Source: Trichoplax sp. H2 (lineage: Eukaryota; Placozoa; Uniplacotomia; Trichoplacea). From it: a stretch of DNA of 64,000 bases. Positions 37,917-50,049 of the stretch are shown here, one piece after another (the first letter of the stretch is position 1; every line of letters starts with the position of its first letter). The notes beneath the pieces are model-generated. The model worked only from the letters and a program-made list of their open reading frames with translations, made no database searches and was not told the origin of the DNA. The stretch covers positions 62,001 through 126,000 of the forward strand of contig NOWV01000179.1 of NCBI GenBank assembly GCA_003344405.1, given 5' to 3'. The position numbers and the translations under genes were made by a program.

Positions 37917-40900
37917 ATGAAATTATCCATCTGTTTGCTCGTTTGTTTATCTACATTGACACTAGCTGTACCGCATTTTATGCATGGTAGACCCGCTAGT
38001 GGTTTGGTTCCTCCACCACCGTTGGAGTTGCCCATCGAAGCCTTACCGAAAGCACAATATTTCAAGATGCAAAAGCTCGATCATTTCGATCATACCAATA
38101 CTGCGGTTTGGTCGCAACGCTATTTCGTCAACGATACTTTTCATAAAAAAGGCGGTCCAATCTTTCTTATGCTAGGAGGAGAAGGGCCTGCATCACCAGT
38201 GTGGAATGTAGCTGGTGCCTGGCAAATCTATGCTAAAAAATTAAATGCCATCACCATCCAAATTGAGCATCGATATTATGGCCAAAGTCATCCTGTCAGG
38301 TGAAGGGCACGTGATCTAGTGCTTACAAGATAGTAGACTGTCGATCTTTTTTCCATTTTATTATATTTACCGATCTGAACAAATACTTAGTCAAGAAATC
38401 AATTTGTCCTTTAGGATTCATGTACTTTACACTGATACTGTATTGATGATGCCTATGGAATAGCGTGTATTGATTAATTACATTGAAAAACCTTCCACGG
38501 TCTCCATGTTTCAGTGATTTCTCCTCCTTCAGATACTATAGCCTTGAGACACACGATATGATGGAAATACTTATACTACAAACTGTCGTTGTCAGAGTTC
38601 ACCCAGTTATTCCATAGCGCAAGATTACATGCAGACTGTAAATATTGTCATTTATTACCAAGATACACTTTCTAGTTGATCACGATCGATACATTCAGCA
38701 ATACCAGTCTACAATGGTGAAATGAAACGATGCAACTGTGGTGTGTTAGAAAAATGAGTCTTGTTGTTTATATAAGATAAATCAATTAATTTGAAAGCCC
38801 CGCAGTAGTCATCCAAGACTAGCGTTTTACCCTACAGCAAATAAATACAGTAGAATTTTTTCCCATCTGTCTTAGTTATCAATACTCTGTGTGTAGGATA
38901 AAAATTGTAGTAGTAACTCTCACGATGCAGGATATAAAGTATGCGATATACTGTACACAGTGAATGTCTTGACGATCAGTTTTTTCAATCGGTCAAGAAG
39001 TACTCATCAAATAAATACAGTCATATGAAAAAGAAATGGAGTAGTTCCTGATACAGTCTTAGTAAAACGGCCATAGCTTGATGACTCAGCTAGGCTGCCA
39101 GCGCGTATTATAGTCTTATGATATTAATAGATCATCAAGCAATATTCGTAAATAATTATATTATCATTCATAATAACCGTATCAGCGTATAAATAATATG
39201 CAGCACAGTAGTACTGTATAGGCCTAACTTTGAGATAGGTCACCTCAATTGTTATGATTGATGTCGCTAATTTTGATTCTTTCCAATCTATCTATCCTTA
39301 CCGATAAAATGCAGTGATGCTTCCACTCCTAACTTAAAGTACCTAAGCAGTGAGCAAGCTTTGGCTGATGCTGCTTATTTCCGAGAATATTTCATGACAA
39401 GTAAAAATATGTCAGCTGATACGAAATGGATTGTTTTTGGAGGTTCATACTCTGGAGCTTTGAGCGCTTGGTTACGAACAAAGTATCCACACTTATTTCA
39501 TGCTTCAGTTGCAACTAGTGCTCCTATTTTGGCCAAGGTAGATTTCGAGCAGTACTTGCAAGTCGTTACTAAATCTCTTCAAACTGCTGGTATGGCCTGT
39601 ACTAAAAACATCCACAATGCTACAACAATAATACAAGGGATGATAAAAACTTCCGCCGGAAGAAAAAAGTTATCTCAAATGTTCAAGTATGTTCACTCTT
39701 GCTACTACTGAATCATGTACTATGCAAAAGCGATAATATACTACAAAGTACTTTCAATTGCCAAATATATATACGAGTATATAGAGGATATACGCGAACA
39801 TACAATTATTGATCACAATTTCTATAGCCTTTAAAGTCTAAACTTTCTTACTATCATTTATTATGTTATTGATGCTACAGAACGTGCAAGCCTTTGAGTA
39901 AAGACCCGAATGACATTTCTACCTTTATGCAAAGCCTAGCAGGAAATTTTGAAGGAATTGTTCAGTATAATAAGGATAATACCGGATTTGAGGTATATTG
40001 AGACTGATAACAATTATCTGTATCACACTTTGCGTCATTATCTCCATAGTCGCTTTATATCAGTATTATTTACATCTTATGTCATTGCAGTCTTACTGTT
40101 CTTGTATACAAATCCTTATTTATATGCATACTAACGGCTTTATAATCCTCAGTATAAGATAGGTTATATGCTGTGCTAACTGACCCTACTCATTTTATTC
40201 ATTCAGCGCCATACTCCTGCAACAACATTGACAGATTTATGCAAAATTATGGAAAAGAACAAGCCTCTCGATGGATACGTAAAAGTAAATTCCTTGATAC
40301 TTAAACAGAATGGTCAAAAGTGTAACGATGTCGTATACAAAGATATGATAAAACAAATGCAACAGAGCAAATTTCAACCAGGAATTGCAGGTCTTTTTCG
40401 CAAATTTTGATCTATTCTGTACTTTGTTAATGACAGCAATGACATAAAATTTAAGATTTAGATTCTGAAATGGTATGATTCTGTTTTATCATTTAAGGTC
40501 GATTATGGTTCTATCAGACTTGTACCGAATTTGGATATTACCAAACGTCAGACTCTAAGAAGCAGTCCTTTGGAAACATGTTTCCCATAAAGTACGTATT
40601 GAAAATCTATTGAAATAGTAATTAATTACTGCCGTATTCCCATCGTATTTTTCATTAAGCGATCATGTTTTTGATTACTCTATAGATACTGGGTTCAGCA
40701 ATGTGCTGACGTTTTCGGAAAAAAGTTTTCACCTTCGTATATAAACGGCGAAATAACAATGACTAACAATTATTATGGAGCGTTGGCAATAAAAGGTACT
40801 CGCATCGTCTTCCCAAATGGTTCAATAGATCCGTGGCATGCACTCGGCCTTCTTAAATCTACTGATGCAACCAGACCAACAATTTTTATTAAGGGTATAT

Positions 40901-41102
40901 TTTTTATGAAATGATTTATTGCGTGGTAATTTAAACGTAATGTACGTAAATATCTCACATGGTATAATCGATTTGTTATAATTTAGGTACTGCTCATTGT
41001 GCTAACATGTACCCACCTACATCGAAAGATCCCGCAGGGCTTAGACAAGCTCGCACAAAAATCCTCGGTTATCTTACCAAGTGGTTGAAGGAAAAGTCCT
41101 AA
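37917..41102 (+). CDS. S28-family serine carboxypeptidase (PRSS16-like / lysosomal Pro-X type)
   Basis: Family S28 comprises lysosomal or secreted serine peptidases: prolylcarboxypeptidase, DPP7 and thymus-specific PRSS16. Seven exons fit in phase: 37917-38299, 39315-39686, 39881-39992, 40207-40390, 40498-40591, 40686-40894 and 40987-41102. They total 1,470 nt, giving 489 aa. I chose the ATG at 37917 because it opens directly into a signal peptide (MKLSICLLVCLSTLTLA); an in-frame ATG at 37893 would add MGKLPISK in front. Landmarks: LDHFDHTNTAVWSQRYFVN; GGPIFLMLGGEGPAS; IEHRYYGQSHP; the nucleophile elbow GGSYSGALSAW with catalytic Ser; FPNGSIDPWHALGL with catalytic Asp; and GTAHCANMYPP with catalytic His. 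The paired cysteines fit an extracellular or lysosomal enzyme. PRSS16 looks closer than PRCP, but I would not force orthology. An AATAAA occurs at 41410. Confidence 0.92.
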
Positions 41103-41617
41103 AGCTCAAAAATTTTAGTTGAGATGTATTGTTCTCATATTTTAAGTAACTCTTAATACAGATCATTTGTTCTTCGAATTAGCCGAAAAAGTAACTGATA
41201 TTCATGTTGTAAAAATGATTCTACGATAATATAGCAACGGTAGCATAAAGGCATGAACATTGAGATATCTTCCTTTCCGTTATTCTAGCTGCACTAACTG
41301 TAGTTTCATGATTGTGCAGTACACGAAAAGCGATATAGTATATTTTTCTATTAAAATCAATTGTATTGGACTACTAGATATAGCAACAAATAGCAAATTA
41401 CCTCTTGGAAATAAATTTCTCGAACTATTAGCTCGCATTGCCTAGTAATAGTTTTTTGAGTTACGCTTTTTATTCTCTAAATAAGATTTAAAGTCTTCTA
41501 TGATTTATTGCTATAAAATTAGGTCAACTGCTTCATTATGACAACTTAACTTGTACCGATTTAATAACTGAAAGTAAAAACGTCTATTATACGACTTTCT
41601 AAGGTGTTCTTAAACAG

Positions 41618-42317
41618 GGGATGTGAAAAGGCTGCAGCTACAATTAATTCTCTGCAAGATTTGGTCAAAGTAAACTCTATCTTTAGCTACTTTTTGTACT
41701 AGTTTTCTTAGTCTCAGTATAACAGATGACTATGCGTCAACCTATCACTACTCAGAAATGATTAGTTCATAGCAGTAGATGTATCAATGGCAAATATGTA
41801 AAAAAAGATCGATATTAAATATTATTGCCTGACTCTACTAGCCACGCTAAGCAGTGTGTAAATTAGGCCTCACTTAATATATAATAAGATGCACTCTAAT
41901 ATTGCCACACGAGCATATTTCTTCTAGTTATTTCTATAAAAACCTATTAACAAGCTATTGTTCATTCCCTTTTTACTAGTGAACTATAAAAATTAGCTTT
42001 AGATGCGATAAAGATACTACTTCGTTAAGATTCGATATTGAAATAATACGATCACTTCATTGATTATTGTTAGTGCCTTGCTTTATTTCACACAAAGTTG
42101 ATGCGATTCTGTCATACAACTTTAAATATCAAGAGTCCTTTGAGTAACAAGCTATTAATACAATCTTAAACATTAGAATGAAATAAAGAACGTTTATGAT
42201 AACATCAACACTTTTATAACATTTTTCTATTGATAAAATTGAATTAAGGAATCTGAACGAGAATTAGACATGCAGCAAATAACATTAATGAAAGCACAAT
42301 TAACACTTAAAGAGTAA
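41618..42317 (+). CDS. Possible 3' exons of a small coiled-coil protein gene
   Basis: Two candidate exons join in phase. 41618-41669 follows a pyrimidine/AAACAG acceptor and reads GCEKAAATINSLQDLVK before a GTAAAC donor. 42249-42317 follows AATTAAG and reads ESERELDMQQITLMKAQLTL, two more residues and a stop. The joined 39-residue segment is strongly helical with heptad-like spacing of hydrophobic residues. I did not find a convincing upstream exon or start between 41103 and 41617, so either the gene is very small, its first exon is non-obvious, or the pair is a coincidence. I do not recognise the family. Confidence 0.25.
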
Positions 42318-42769
42318 CCAACATTAAGGTTTCATATATTCGTCTATTAGAGTTGAATAGGATACAATTGTTACTAAAATCATCTCGTCGACTTAAGTAC
42401 ATCATCTCTCTAACAATATGCCCAAACAAACAAAAAAGAATAATAACCTTGCTAATTGTTAATCATTTGTTAAATAGCGTCAGCAAAGTATCACAATCTC
42501 AAGTATCATATAAGGATCAATTAATCACATATCTTTATGATAATACTAGCGTAGCAATTATAACATATAGTCATATCTCTTAAATAGTAATTGCTACTAC
42601 CGTACTGTATATGATGAAAAACATATACTGAATACATAATCACATATTAGCTTGATTTATTGCATCAGAGTCTTCAAATTAGTCCTAGATCATAGCTTCA
42701 GTCCTCTAATCTTTTCACTATTCAATATACAGTCTGGTTACAATAATCGAAATGCGAAATTTTGCTGAA

Positions 42770-43400
42770 GGTTAGGTTTCATTATCATTTCATGCTGCAT
42801 GTCAGGTATGCTGATAGAGCCACATACCAAATCTCTTGCCATTTGGTGGCATTTTATCATCGCATGCTATATGTACTATACTGATTACGGAATATGCCGA
42901 TAAAAAGCGATATACCAAACAGTTTCTAGTCATTAGCAAGTTTGTTATTATTTCATGCTGTATGAACTATCTTGATTTATAGCGGATGCTGATAGAAGCC
43001 ATATACCAAATCAATTTCCAATAATTTATAGTTTCTGTTATCATTTCGTAATAAAATAGATGCTTTAAATTATAGAATAAGCCGGTAAAAGCGATATACC
43101 AAAATCAATTTCCAGTTATTCATTCTTTGTTTTCATACTACGCGTAGAATTTTTGATTTGCGGAAAAATTTCTTATAGAAGCTATCCAAATCAATCTCAG
43201 TCATTAAATAGATTTCGCTGGCACTTTATACTATCTTTACGGCATCGATTAATGGAAGCAACTGATAGAAGTCATATACCGGTACCGAAATCAAATTTTC
43301 AGTCATTTGCAATTTTATGCTACATATTTATTGTACCAGGTTCAAATCTAGCAATATTTCGCGTCCAATATGACCGTTATCGACATCCAGAAGCAGCTTC
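42770..43400 (+). repeat. Degenerate tandem array, about 90-bp unit, six copies
   Basis: Copies of GCTGATAGAAGCCATATACC followed by AAATCAATTTCCAGTCATT-like sequence occur at about 42810, 42896, 42987, 43081, 43169 and 43259, spaced 86-94 bases. Between them runs TTATCATTTCATGCTGTATGAACTATCTTGATTTA-like DNA in diverged form. An ORF at 43153-43404 is only this repeat read in one frame. Confidence 0.72.
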
Positions 43401-44137
43401 TTGAACTAAAATCGACAGAAATTAAAAATTTATTAATAATAGTTAATGCAAATGGTGCGAGCAAAATTTAAGATAGCGATTTCGTTAGGTACTAATAGAA
43501 GTGTTCTTTGTCTATTAAAATGGTATACTCATATTAATTCTAGCTTAATATACTAGGATATTAGCCTTCTTGATCGATTGCTTATTTCTTTTACAACTGT
43601 TAAAATTTTTCAGTGACTATTCAGTACTATTGTGGCTGATAATAGTACCGTGTTATATCGATTATACATTTTGATATTTTAATTAATGAGATAAAATACT
43701 AATTGATTTAAAATCCTTTTCCTTAGGGATAAATGCAACTATTCAGTTTTATTAATATTATCACTAATAAAGACATAAACATAGATCATACTGGCATCTG
43801 ATTTAGTAAACGTGGCAAAAGATAAGAGATTTAGATATTCTCTAGCAACAGTTACTGCCGTATGAATTCTTTTATTTTCTATTAAATGAACGTTGATTTC
43901 CAATAAGCGTAAAAATAGTGTCACTACTGAAGACTGATACATTATTAATTATTTAATTCGTAGCAGATAAAACTCGATAGAACTCTGTTTGGATAGGTCG
44001 ATGCAGTATATGTAAAGATATTCACTTATCAATTTAAAAAAGCAAACAGTAATGAAAACATAGATTAAAAATTAATTACAAACATACAGTATCTTCTGAA
44101 AAATCTAGCAAGTGAATATTTGTAAATAATAGTTTGA

Positions 44138-44476
44138 TTAAATGGCAATTACCGAGTAGTATTCCTTTAATAGAGCTAAATTTTCATTTTCTCGGCTTAA
44201 AACAGCGTTGGCTAAATTCTGATAACGCAACTTCTTACGTACTCGACAATCTTTAGCCGATTGTCGGCATTTTTGTAATTTGGCCGCTTGGTCCATCAAG
44301 AGCGGCTTTCGACCTCGTTTATTTGGCATTTCAATTTTGTTATTACAATCATACTTGCAAGTAAATTTAGTATTTTTCGTTCTTCGCCCAATAGAACTGT
44401 GGATATTACCAATTGATGAAATCTTATTAGCAATATCGAGGTTCAATTTTTTACCGTTGGATTTCGATTTGACCAT
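44138..44476 (-). CDS. CREBL2: CREBL2-like bZIP protein
   Basis: CREBL2 is a small bZIP protein that partners CREB in metabolic gene regulation in vertebrates. This 112-aa ORF opens at 44476 (MVKSKSNGKKLN). The region from residue about 51 to 105 matches CREBL2 nearly word for word in order: NKRGRKPLLMDQAAKL, then the basic region KCRQSAKDCRVRKKLRYQNL, then the start of the zipper (LSRENENLALLKEYYS). The DNA-contacting pattern is SAKDCRVRKK where most bZIPs have NxxAAxxCRxRKK; the human protein has SARECRARKK. The ORF stops soon after, so the zipper is short. A weak donor (CG/GTAATT) just before the stop could lead to another exon that I did not find. The N-terminal 50 residues are extra compared with human (120 aa in total). 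Confidence 0.83.
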   Translation of the reverse strand: MVKSKSNGKKLNLDIANKISSIGNIHSSIGRRTKNTKFTCKYDCNNKIEMPNKRGRKPLLMDQAAKLQKCRQSAKDCRVRKKLRYQNLANAVLSRENENLALLKEYYSVIAI

Positions 44477-45147
44477 ACTTTTTATTTTTCAGTAAACGTT
44501 TGCAAGCTAGCTCAGTGATGTTGGATGATATCCTAGACAGATAAGTTAGAAAATGTGACTAGACTCAATATTACCGGGTATAATATAGTTATTGAAAATT
44601 TATTACATTGTTATAAAATAGTGAGACGATATTTGAAAACAATAGTATTCTAGATTGTTGAATATCTATGAATTATCTTACTACTTTTTTAAGTGATTAC
44701 AACGGGATATTGTGGAAAATGACAACTTCAATATAAAATTGATTTTTGACCTTTGATGTTTACAGTTTCCGCTTTTATCGTAAGGGGAAAGCTCAATATT
44801 CAGGTAACTTGATTCTCTCTTGAATTGGTAAACAAATTAATAACAAGTTTATAGCCTAGCTCAATTTATTGACAGCTATAAAATTAAATGTCTGATATTG
44901 AGGTATTGACTTTAATTAGACGGCCGCTATTGATTAATTGAAGATAAAGTATTCTATTTACTTTATGAATTGATAAAAGTTATCCGTAGACCAAGATATA
45001 AATTCCGTAAAGAACTTACCAAGTTTCTGCTAAAGCATATTATTACAGAATTCGCCAATACCAATATAGGATTTAGTATAACAAAATAAAGCTTCCATTA
45101 TTATACAAAGTTGTTACCCAATTTAGTATCAGTAGCTGCGTGCACCT

Positions 45148-45192
45148 GCTTCCGGTATTGGCTCCAGGATGGCGGTTGCCATGGACGTCACC
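45148..45192. promoter_or_regulatory. Composite promoter motif cluster (ETS, CCAAT, YY1, CRE)
   Basis: In 45 bases, in a window otherwise AT-rich: GCTTCCGGT (ETS site ACCGGAAGC on the other strand), ATTGG (inverted CCAAT, 45157-45161), GATGGCGG (YY1 core, 45168-45175), GTTGCCATGG (45175-45184, an RFX-like half site) and GACGTCAC (45184-45191, one base from a full CRE). This is the motif set of animal housekeeping promoters. It may drive CREBL2, 670 bp away on the minus strand, through a 5' UTR intron: donor-like GG/GTAACA near 45117 and acceptor-like CTGTCTAG near 44536. Confidence 0.55.
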
Positions 45193-48100
45193 TTGAAAAA
45201 TTCTTGACATCTAGATATATTCGCCATTAATTGACGTTAAATGTGCAGTACTACAGAACAGCTTAAATATTTTTTCTATGGATTACAATATATTTAAAGT
45301 ACAAAAGAAAAGCTGATAAATTCACGAAGGAATTCTATTAAATAGATACAAACAAGATACAAATAGGTATTGTGAAGATCCATATTTAGCGAATAAGTCG
45401 GTGTTCGGCATTTTTCCTTGTATCAAAGACCCCGCCGGCTAGGCGCCAGCAGTATTTTTTATTCTTCTTATTTCTTTTTAGCTGTCGCTTTAGTTTTATT
45501 TCCCATTAAATGTAGAGACTTATAGTCTCTTCAACAGCCTATCATTGAATTTATTGTTATTTATGATGGGTAGCCAAATAATCGAGATAGTGTACGGCAA
45601 GAGATAGGATCTTTTACAATTTGCACAAAATGCAGTTAAGCCATTCGGCACCGTAAAAGGCAAACGGCAATGCTCTTCTGAGCATTTTACCTTGATTTAA
45701 CCACTTTGTACAATATTCCGAGGGTCTACTGTTGACATTAGCAAGTGTAGGACTGTAGTATAAGTTTCCCAAGTTATCTACTTAACCCAATGGCAACAGC
45801 TACTGAATGAATTTCGATAGCATTCACGCATAATTGTATTTTCTATGTCCACCATTCCCGGAATTGATGCCACAGCTATTAATCAAAATAGTTTATTCAA
45901 AAAATAAGGCATAATTGTTTGTGAAAAAGAAAAATACAGAAGTTTTGTAAATATATGGGTTATAATATAGTACATATAGAAATTAATGAAGTACAAGTAG
46001 ATGTCCTACATGTTCTAAAAAGTATGGTAAATAATGTACAAGAATATATTTGTTAACAGAAGTAAAACATCGGTTATACTTTATGTTGGTATGCTACTGT
46101 TTCAGTCTGGTATTTGAAGTAAGAAATAACAATGGTTAATAAAAACAGATTTATAAATAATAACAATTTACTAATTAATCATCGGCGTCTTGGTCAACGT
46201 TTTTGATAGTTTATTGATTCATAAACAATACTTGTATTATTATCTTAACGTATATATCAGTCATAAACAGGAGAAACTAGTAACTGTATCCTTCAATCCT
46301 TGAAGACTGCATGGCTATATTTGTATCAATCTAAGAATATTGACGCCACTTCATTACACAATTTTTCACATCGCTTAATAAATAATGTAATTATCTATTT
46401 AAATCTTGTCTATCCCGATCGCTTTAAATTATCTCATTAGTGTACGTAACGCATAATGAAGTTGATAGTTTAAATCAACATGAATTAATTATTTTAAAAT
46501 GAAACACATTAACCTCTTCAACTAAATCAATCATAGCAATGCAATTGCTCTTGACAAGAACTTTAACATACATAAAAAATTGATTTTATTTTGCTAAAAT
46601 CAAGATACTATTCAATGATGGGATCTCATGTCATTTAGCTAGTCACATTGGCTACGGTATCTTTTCAATCACTTACCTATACAACTCTATACAGTGCACA
46701 GTAAATGAAAACATTTCATCAGAAGGGGATGATATGGTAGGATATTTACATCCGTACAATTACATGGGACAATTTTGAAGCATGGTTTGTCCACTTACTG
46801 AAATTATTGCAATAATGCATTATAACCCTATATATTGTATTTTATTTATATTGTTTCATTTTTATAGTACAAGAAATAATATTATTATTACAGCTAACTT
46901 TTGGTCATAAAATCTTCAATGGATAAAACTTTCAATAAATACAACAGGAGCTTAGAATTAAACTGAAATTAATCGATGCATTTTTCTATAACACAAATGA
47001 ATTGACAATAATCAACGAAGTGTCTAGACTGGTATAATATGCAAATAGAGAGAGATAATAAACTTTCATTGCACAAATGTGTTATGATGCTCTAGCACTT
47101 GAATTAAATTGTTATTGCTTTGATATCTGGACATACAAGTTCATGATCAACTACTAAATTTCGCTATAGCAAGCAATACATCATGTGTTATGCAACTTCG
47201 CATGATTTGTCGTAACAGGATATCCTTAATATTTTCAATGAATAAAAAATTTTACTTCCTGTAAATTCGGCCTTATTGTACTTCCTCACGGAAGGAAATA
47301 TGTATACCATTATTTGAGTTCGTAAATATGATAGAGTGGACTGTAGTCCGCGAAATTCTTATAAGAAAATGCTACGTTATGGCTGCGAAATCAGATAGAG
47401 TTAATGATTTATATTCAGGAATTTTTCTCTTTCCTTAAATTTCGCATCCACTTTCAAGTACAGTAGATTTAAGATGATTTTCAAGGTCATTCAACAGAAA
47501 TACCGGTAGAAAATTATTTCCAGTATGAATTAGCGATAGCCAATAATTATAATCTTTCAGGCAGATTGATGATGCATTACAGTGCAGAATCATGCATAGG
47601 TAAACTGTACTGTAGTTTTGAACTACCATTACGTTAAATTTTTTTTTAAATCAGTCTTATTAATCGAATTATATTCGATAACTATGAAATTAGTATAAAA
47701 ATTAACTACTAATGGCTATTATACAGTGCATTGCGTTAATAGACAGGAGGCCAAGATTTGTTATCTTTCAGAGTTTCTCTGTCGTCATGGCTTACTATTA
47801 AGACATTTTGTAAGAAATCTCCTTTAATAAGATTTAAATTATTATTAATTAACTCGTGGTAAACAACATCTGATTTTAGATACGCGACTATGTGTAAAAT
47901 TTATATGGATACTATTGTAATTAATCTATTTTATTTTTTACTCGTCTTTGAACTTAATACAGGGCTTCATGGGTTATCAAATAATTTTTTTTTAAATTTT
48001 AAGTATAATCAAATATCAACCAGGCGTTAATTAATTAATTACATTGAAAGAATTGCAAGAGGCTTCACATGGTCGATACTGTAGTCAGCCTAGTTTAGTA

Positions 48101-48779
48101 GGCAATAATCGAATTTAGATATCGGTATCCTATCAACTAACTATAGCCTCCTTTCAATGAATACCGATAAAATTAATTAAAAAGAACCAGAATTGCAAAC
48201 TTAACGGAAACAAGGACAAATCCTAGTCTGATATATAAAGCTTCATTAATTTATAAAGTAAACCTAGTAACTATCTTAAATTAATTGAAATTCTCGATAA
48301 TGAAAAAAACACCCTGCATCGAGCTGTGCTTCATATTTTATCGCTTTTATTTACTATACAAATCAATGATTTCTAGCAGAAAGAAGGTAAACAAATACTT
48401 AAAAATAACCATTACTACCCGCATAATTTTTGCTTAAGCTTACTAAACATTAAACACGTATAAAAATTTTCAAGGTGAATGTAAACTTTATCAAAAACTA
48501 TGTGAAGGCTATCGTCTGTAACTCTTCGACATAATATATCCTAGCCAGTAAAAAATTTTATCTAACAGTCCTTGGTTATCAAGGCTGTATTCTATGAGAA
48601 GAGTATGAATGTGTATATCCACATTCATTGTTAGACGTACTGTAGAAAATAAAAATATTATATAACCGTTAAGCAACGATAAACATAACGGTACTGAAAA
48701 TAGACGCAGTCGTGTAGTGCAGTATAGTGGAAAGTATCGTACTATGTGTATTCAACTAGCTCACTAGCCAACCATTGCA

Positions 48780-49420
48780 GCGGTTAGGCTAAAGGCATCC
48801 TTCGATCTATATATCTAAAAACATAATAGTTGTCTACAGAAGACTCTGGGTGTACATGCCAAGTAAACCTAAATTCTATCGTGTAGACAACATTATACTC
48901 TAGGATATCGGTACTATAAACAATTAAAGGACGGTATATGTACCCGTTATACTCAACAGTAACTAGGCTAAAAGCAGCATTTGAATTTATGCCTCTGTAG
49001 CGAATAGGTTCCATAAAATTGAGTAAATCTCTAACATGACGCAATTAGTACTACCGTACTTCATGTTACTGTTGTAATTAGTTGAAATCTCCACCACCTC
49101 ATCTAAATGAGCAGTGAATTGTCCATGAAAAGCTCTGAAAGTATGTTATCAGGTAAATTCTTTATATTCAATGGTCTTTGCTAGCCTAAATTCTATCGTT
49201 GGACAATATTGAATACCATAAAAAAATACCATACTTTATTGTACTGCTTACTATATATACGAGCGTACATTTACCTAACAACTGATCCTACCCTTCGGTT
49301 ACAATTGTTAGGCTGAAAGTAGCATTTAATTTATATTTCATATCTAACAATGCAAACGATTATTAGCGGAAGGCTCTGAACGTACATTATCGTCAAAAAA
49401 AAAAAAATTCTACGTCCGAT
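48780..49420 (+). repeat. Diverged direct repeats, about 240-320 bp unit
   Basis: Blocks recur in the same order: TTAGGCTAAA-like (48785, 48964, 49310), CTCTG(G/A)(G/A)(T/C)GTAC-like (48844, 49133, 49374), CCTAAATTCTATCGT (about 48868 and 49186), and GCAGCATTTGAATTTAT / GTAGCATTTAATTTATA. Two to three degenerate copies. An ORF on the minus strand (48784-49044) is made of this repeat. Confidence 0.55.
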
Positions 49421-50049
49421 AGGTCTGTACTTCCTGTAGTTAGACTACTGTAAATCGCTTATATATTTTCTATAGAAGCTACTGTACGGACATAGATCAC
49501 AAGTTGCCAAAGATCTTTATAGACTGGTAGCTCTTGCAGTCCAAACTCTACTCTGTATGTATAGGAAGAAACTATATAAGGTATATATTCGTTGAGGCAT
49601 ACATTTAATATAATCGTAGATTCGTATATCATACACAAGAGTATCAAAAATTCTATATGTTATTGCTATACTATTTATTTTTTCTATAATGGTGGTGATG
49701 CTGGCGTTACCATAACAACAGCGATGAAAATATTGCTATACGCGAGAAGCAACCTATTACTACTGCTATGGGCTCCGTAGACTTTGTAGATGTTCTTGTC
49801 TATTCTATTGCACTATAACTATTGTATGGGCGATAGGATTGCATAAACTGTGCTCTATTCGGATGCTGGTATAGTAATTTCTGTATAATATCGATCAGAA
49901 CTAATGAAAAAGTACACTTAGGCTCAAGGCTATGTACGAGTATAGATTTTCATGCGCAGCAAATGCAGTAAATAGACATGAGAATAGTGGGCAGTGGATA
50001 AATATCTGTAAGGATAATAATATTATACCAATTCTTTATATTAATACAA

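Larger units (their letters stand above)
41103..44137. other. Intergenic region between S28 peptidase and CREBL2-like gene
   Basis: Three kilobases, AT-rich. It holds two possible exons of an unidentified + strand gene (41618-42317) and a six-copy degenerate tandem array (about 42770-43400). The ORF at 43739-43942 on the minus strand has no similarity I recognise and no clear splice link to CREBL2. Confidence 0.5.
44477..50049. other. Long intergenic region between CREBL2-like and SPEF1 loci
   Basis: 5.6 kb with no convincing exon on either strand. It holds a promoter-like island at 45148-45192, a GC-rich patch near 45430, a perfect 7-bp hairpin near 45668-45685 and a diverged repeat block at 48780-49420. 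Short ORFs such as 47435-47629 (minus) lack any support. Confidence 0.5.

Noticed and set aside
43320-43360. GGTTCAAATC as a tRNA T-loop
   Set aside because: No acceptor stem, D-loop or anticodon arm can be built around it; it lies in a tandem array.
47435-47629. 64-codon minus ORF
   Set aside because: No similarity recognised, no splice context and composition like surrounding intergenic DNA.
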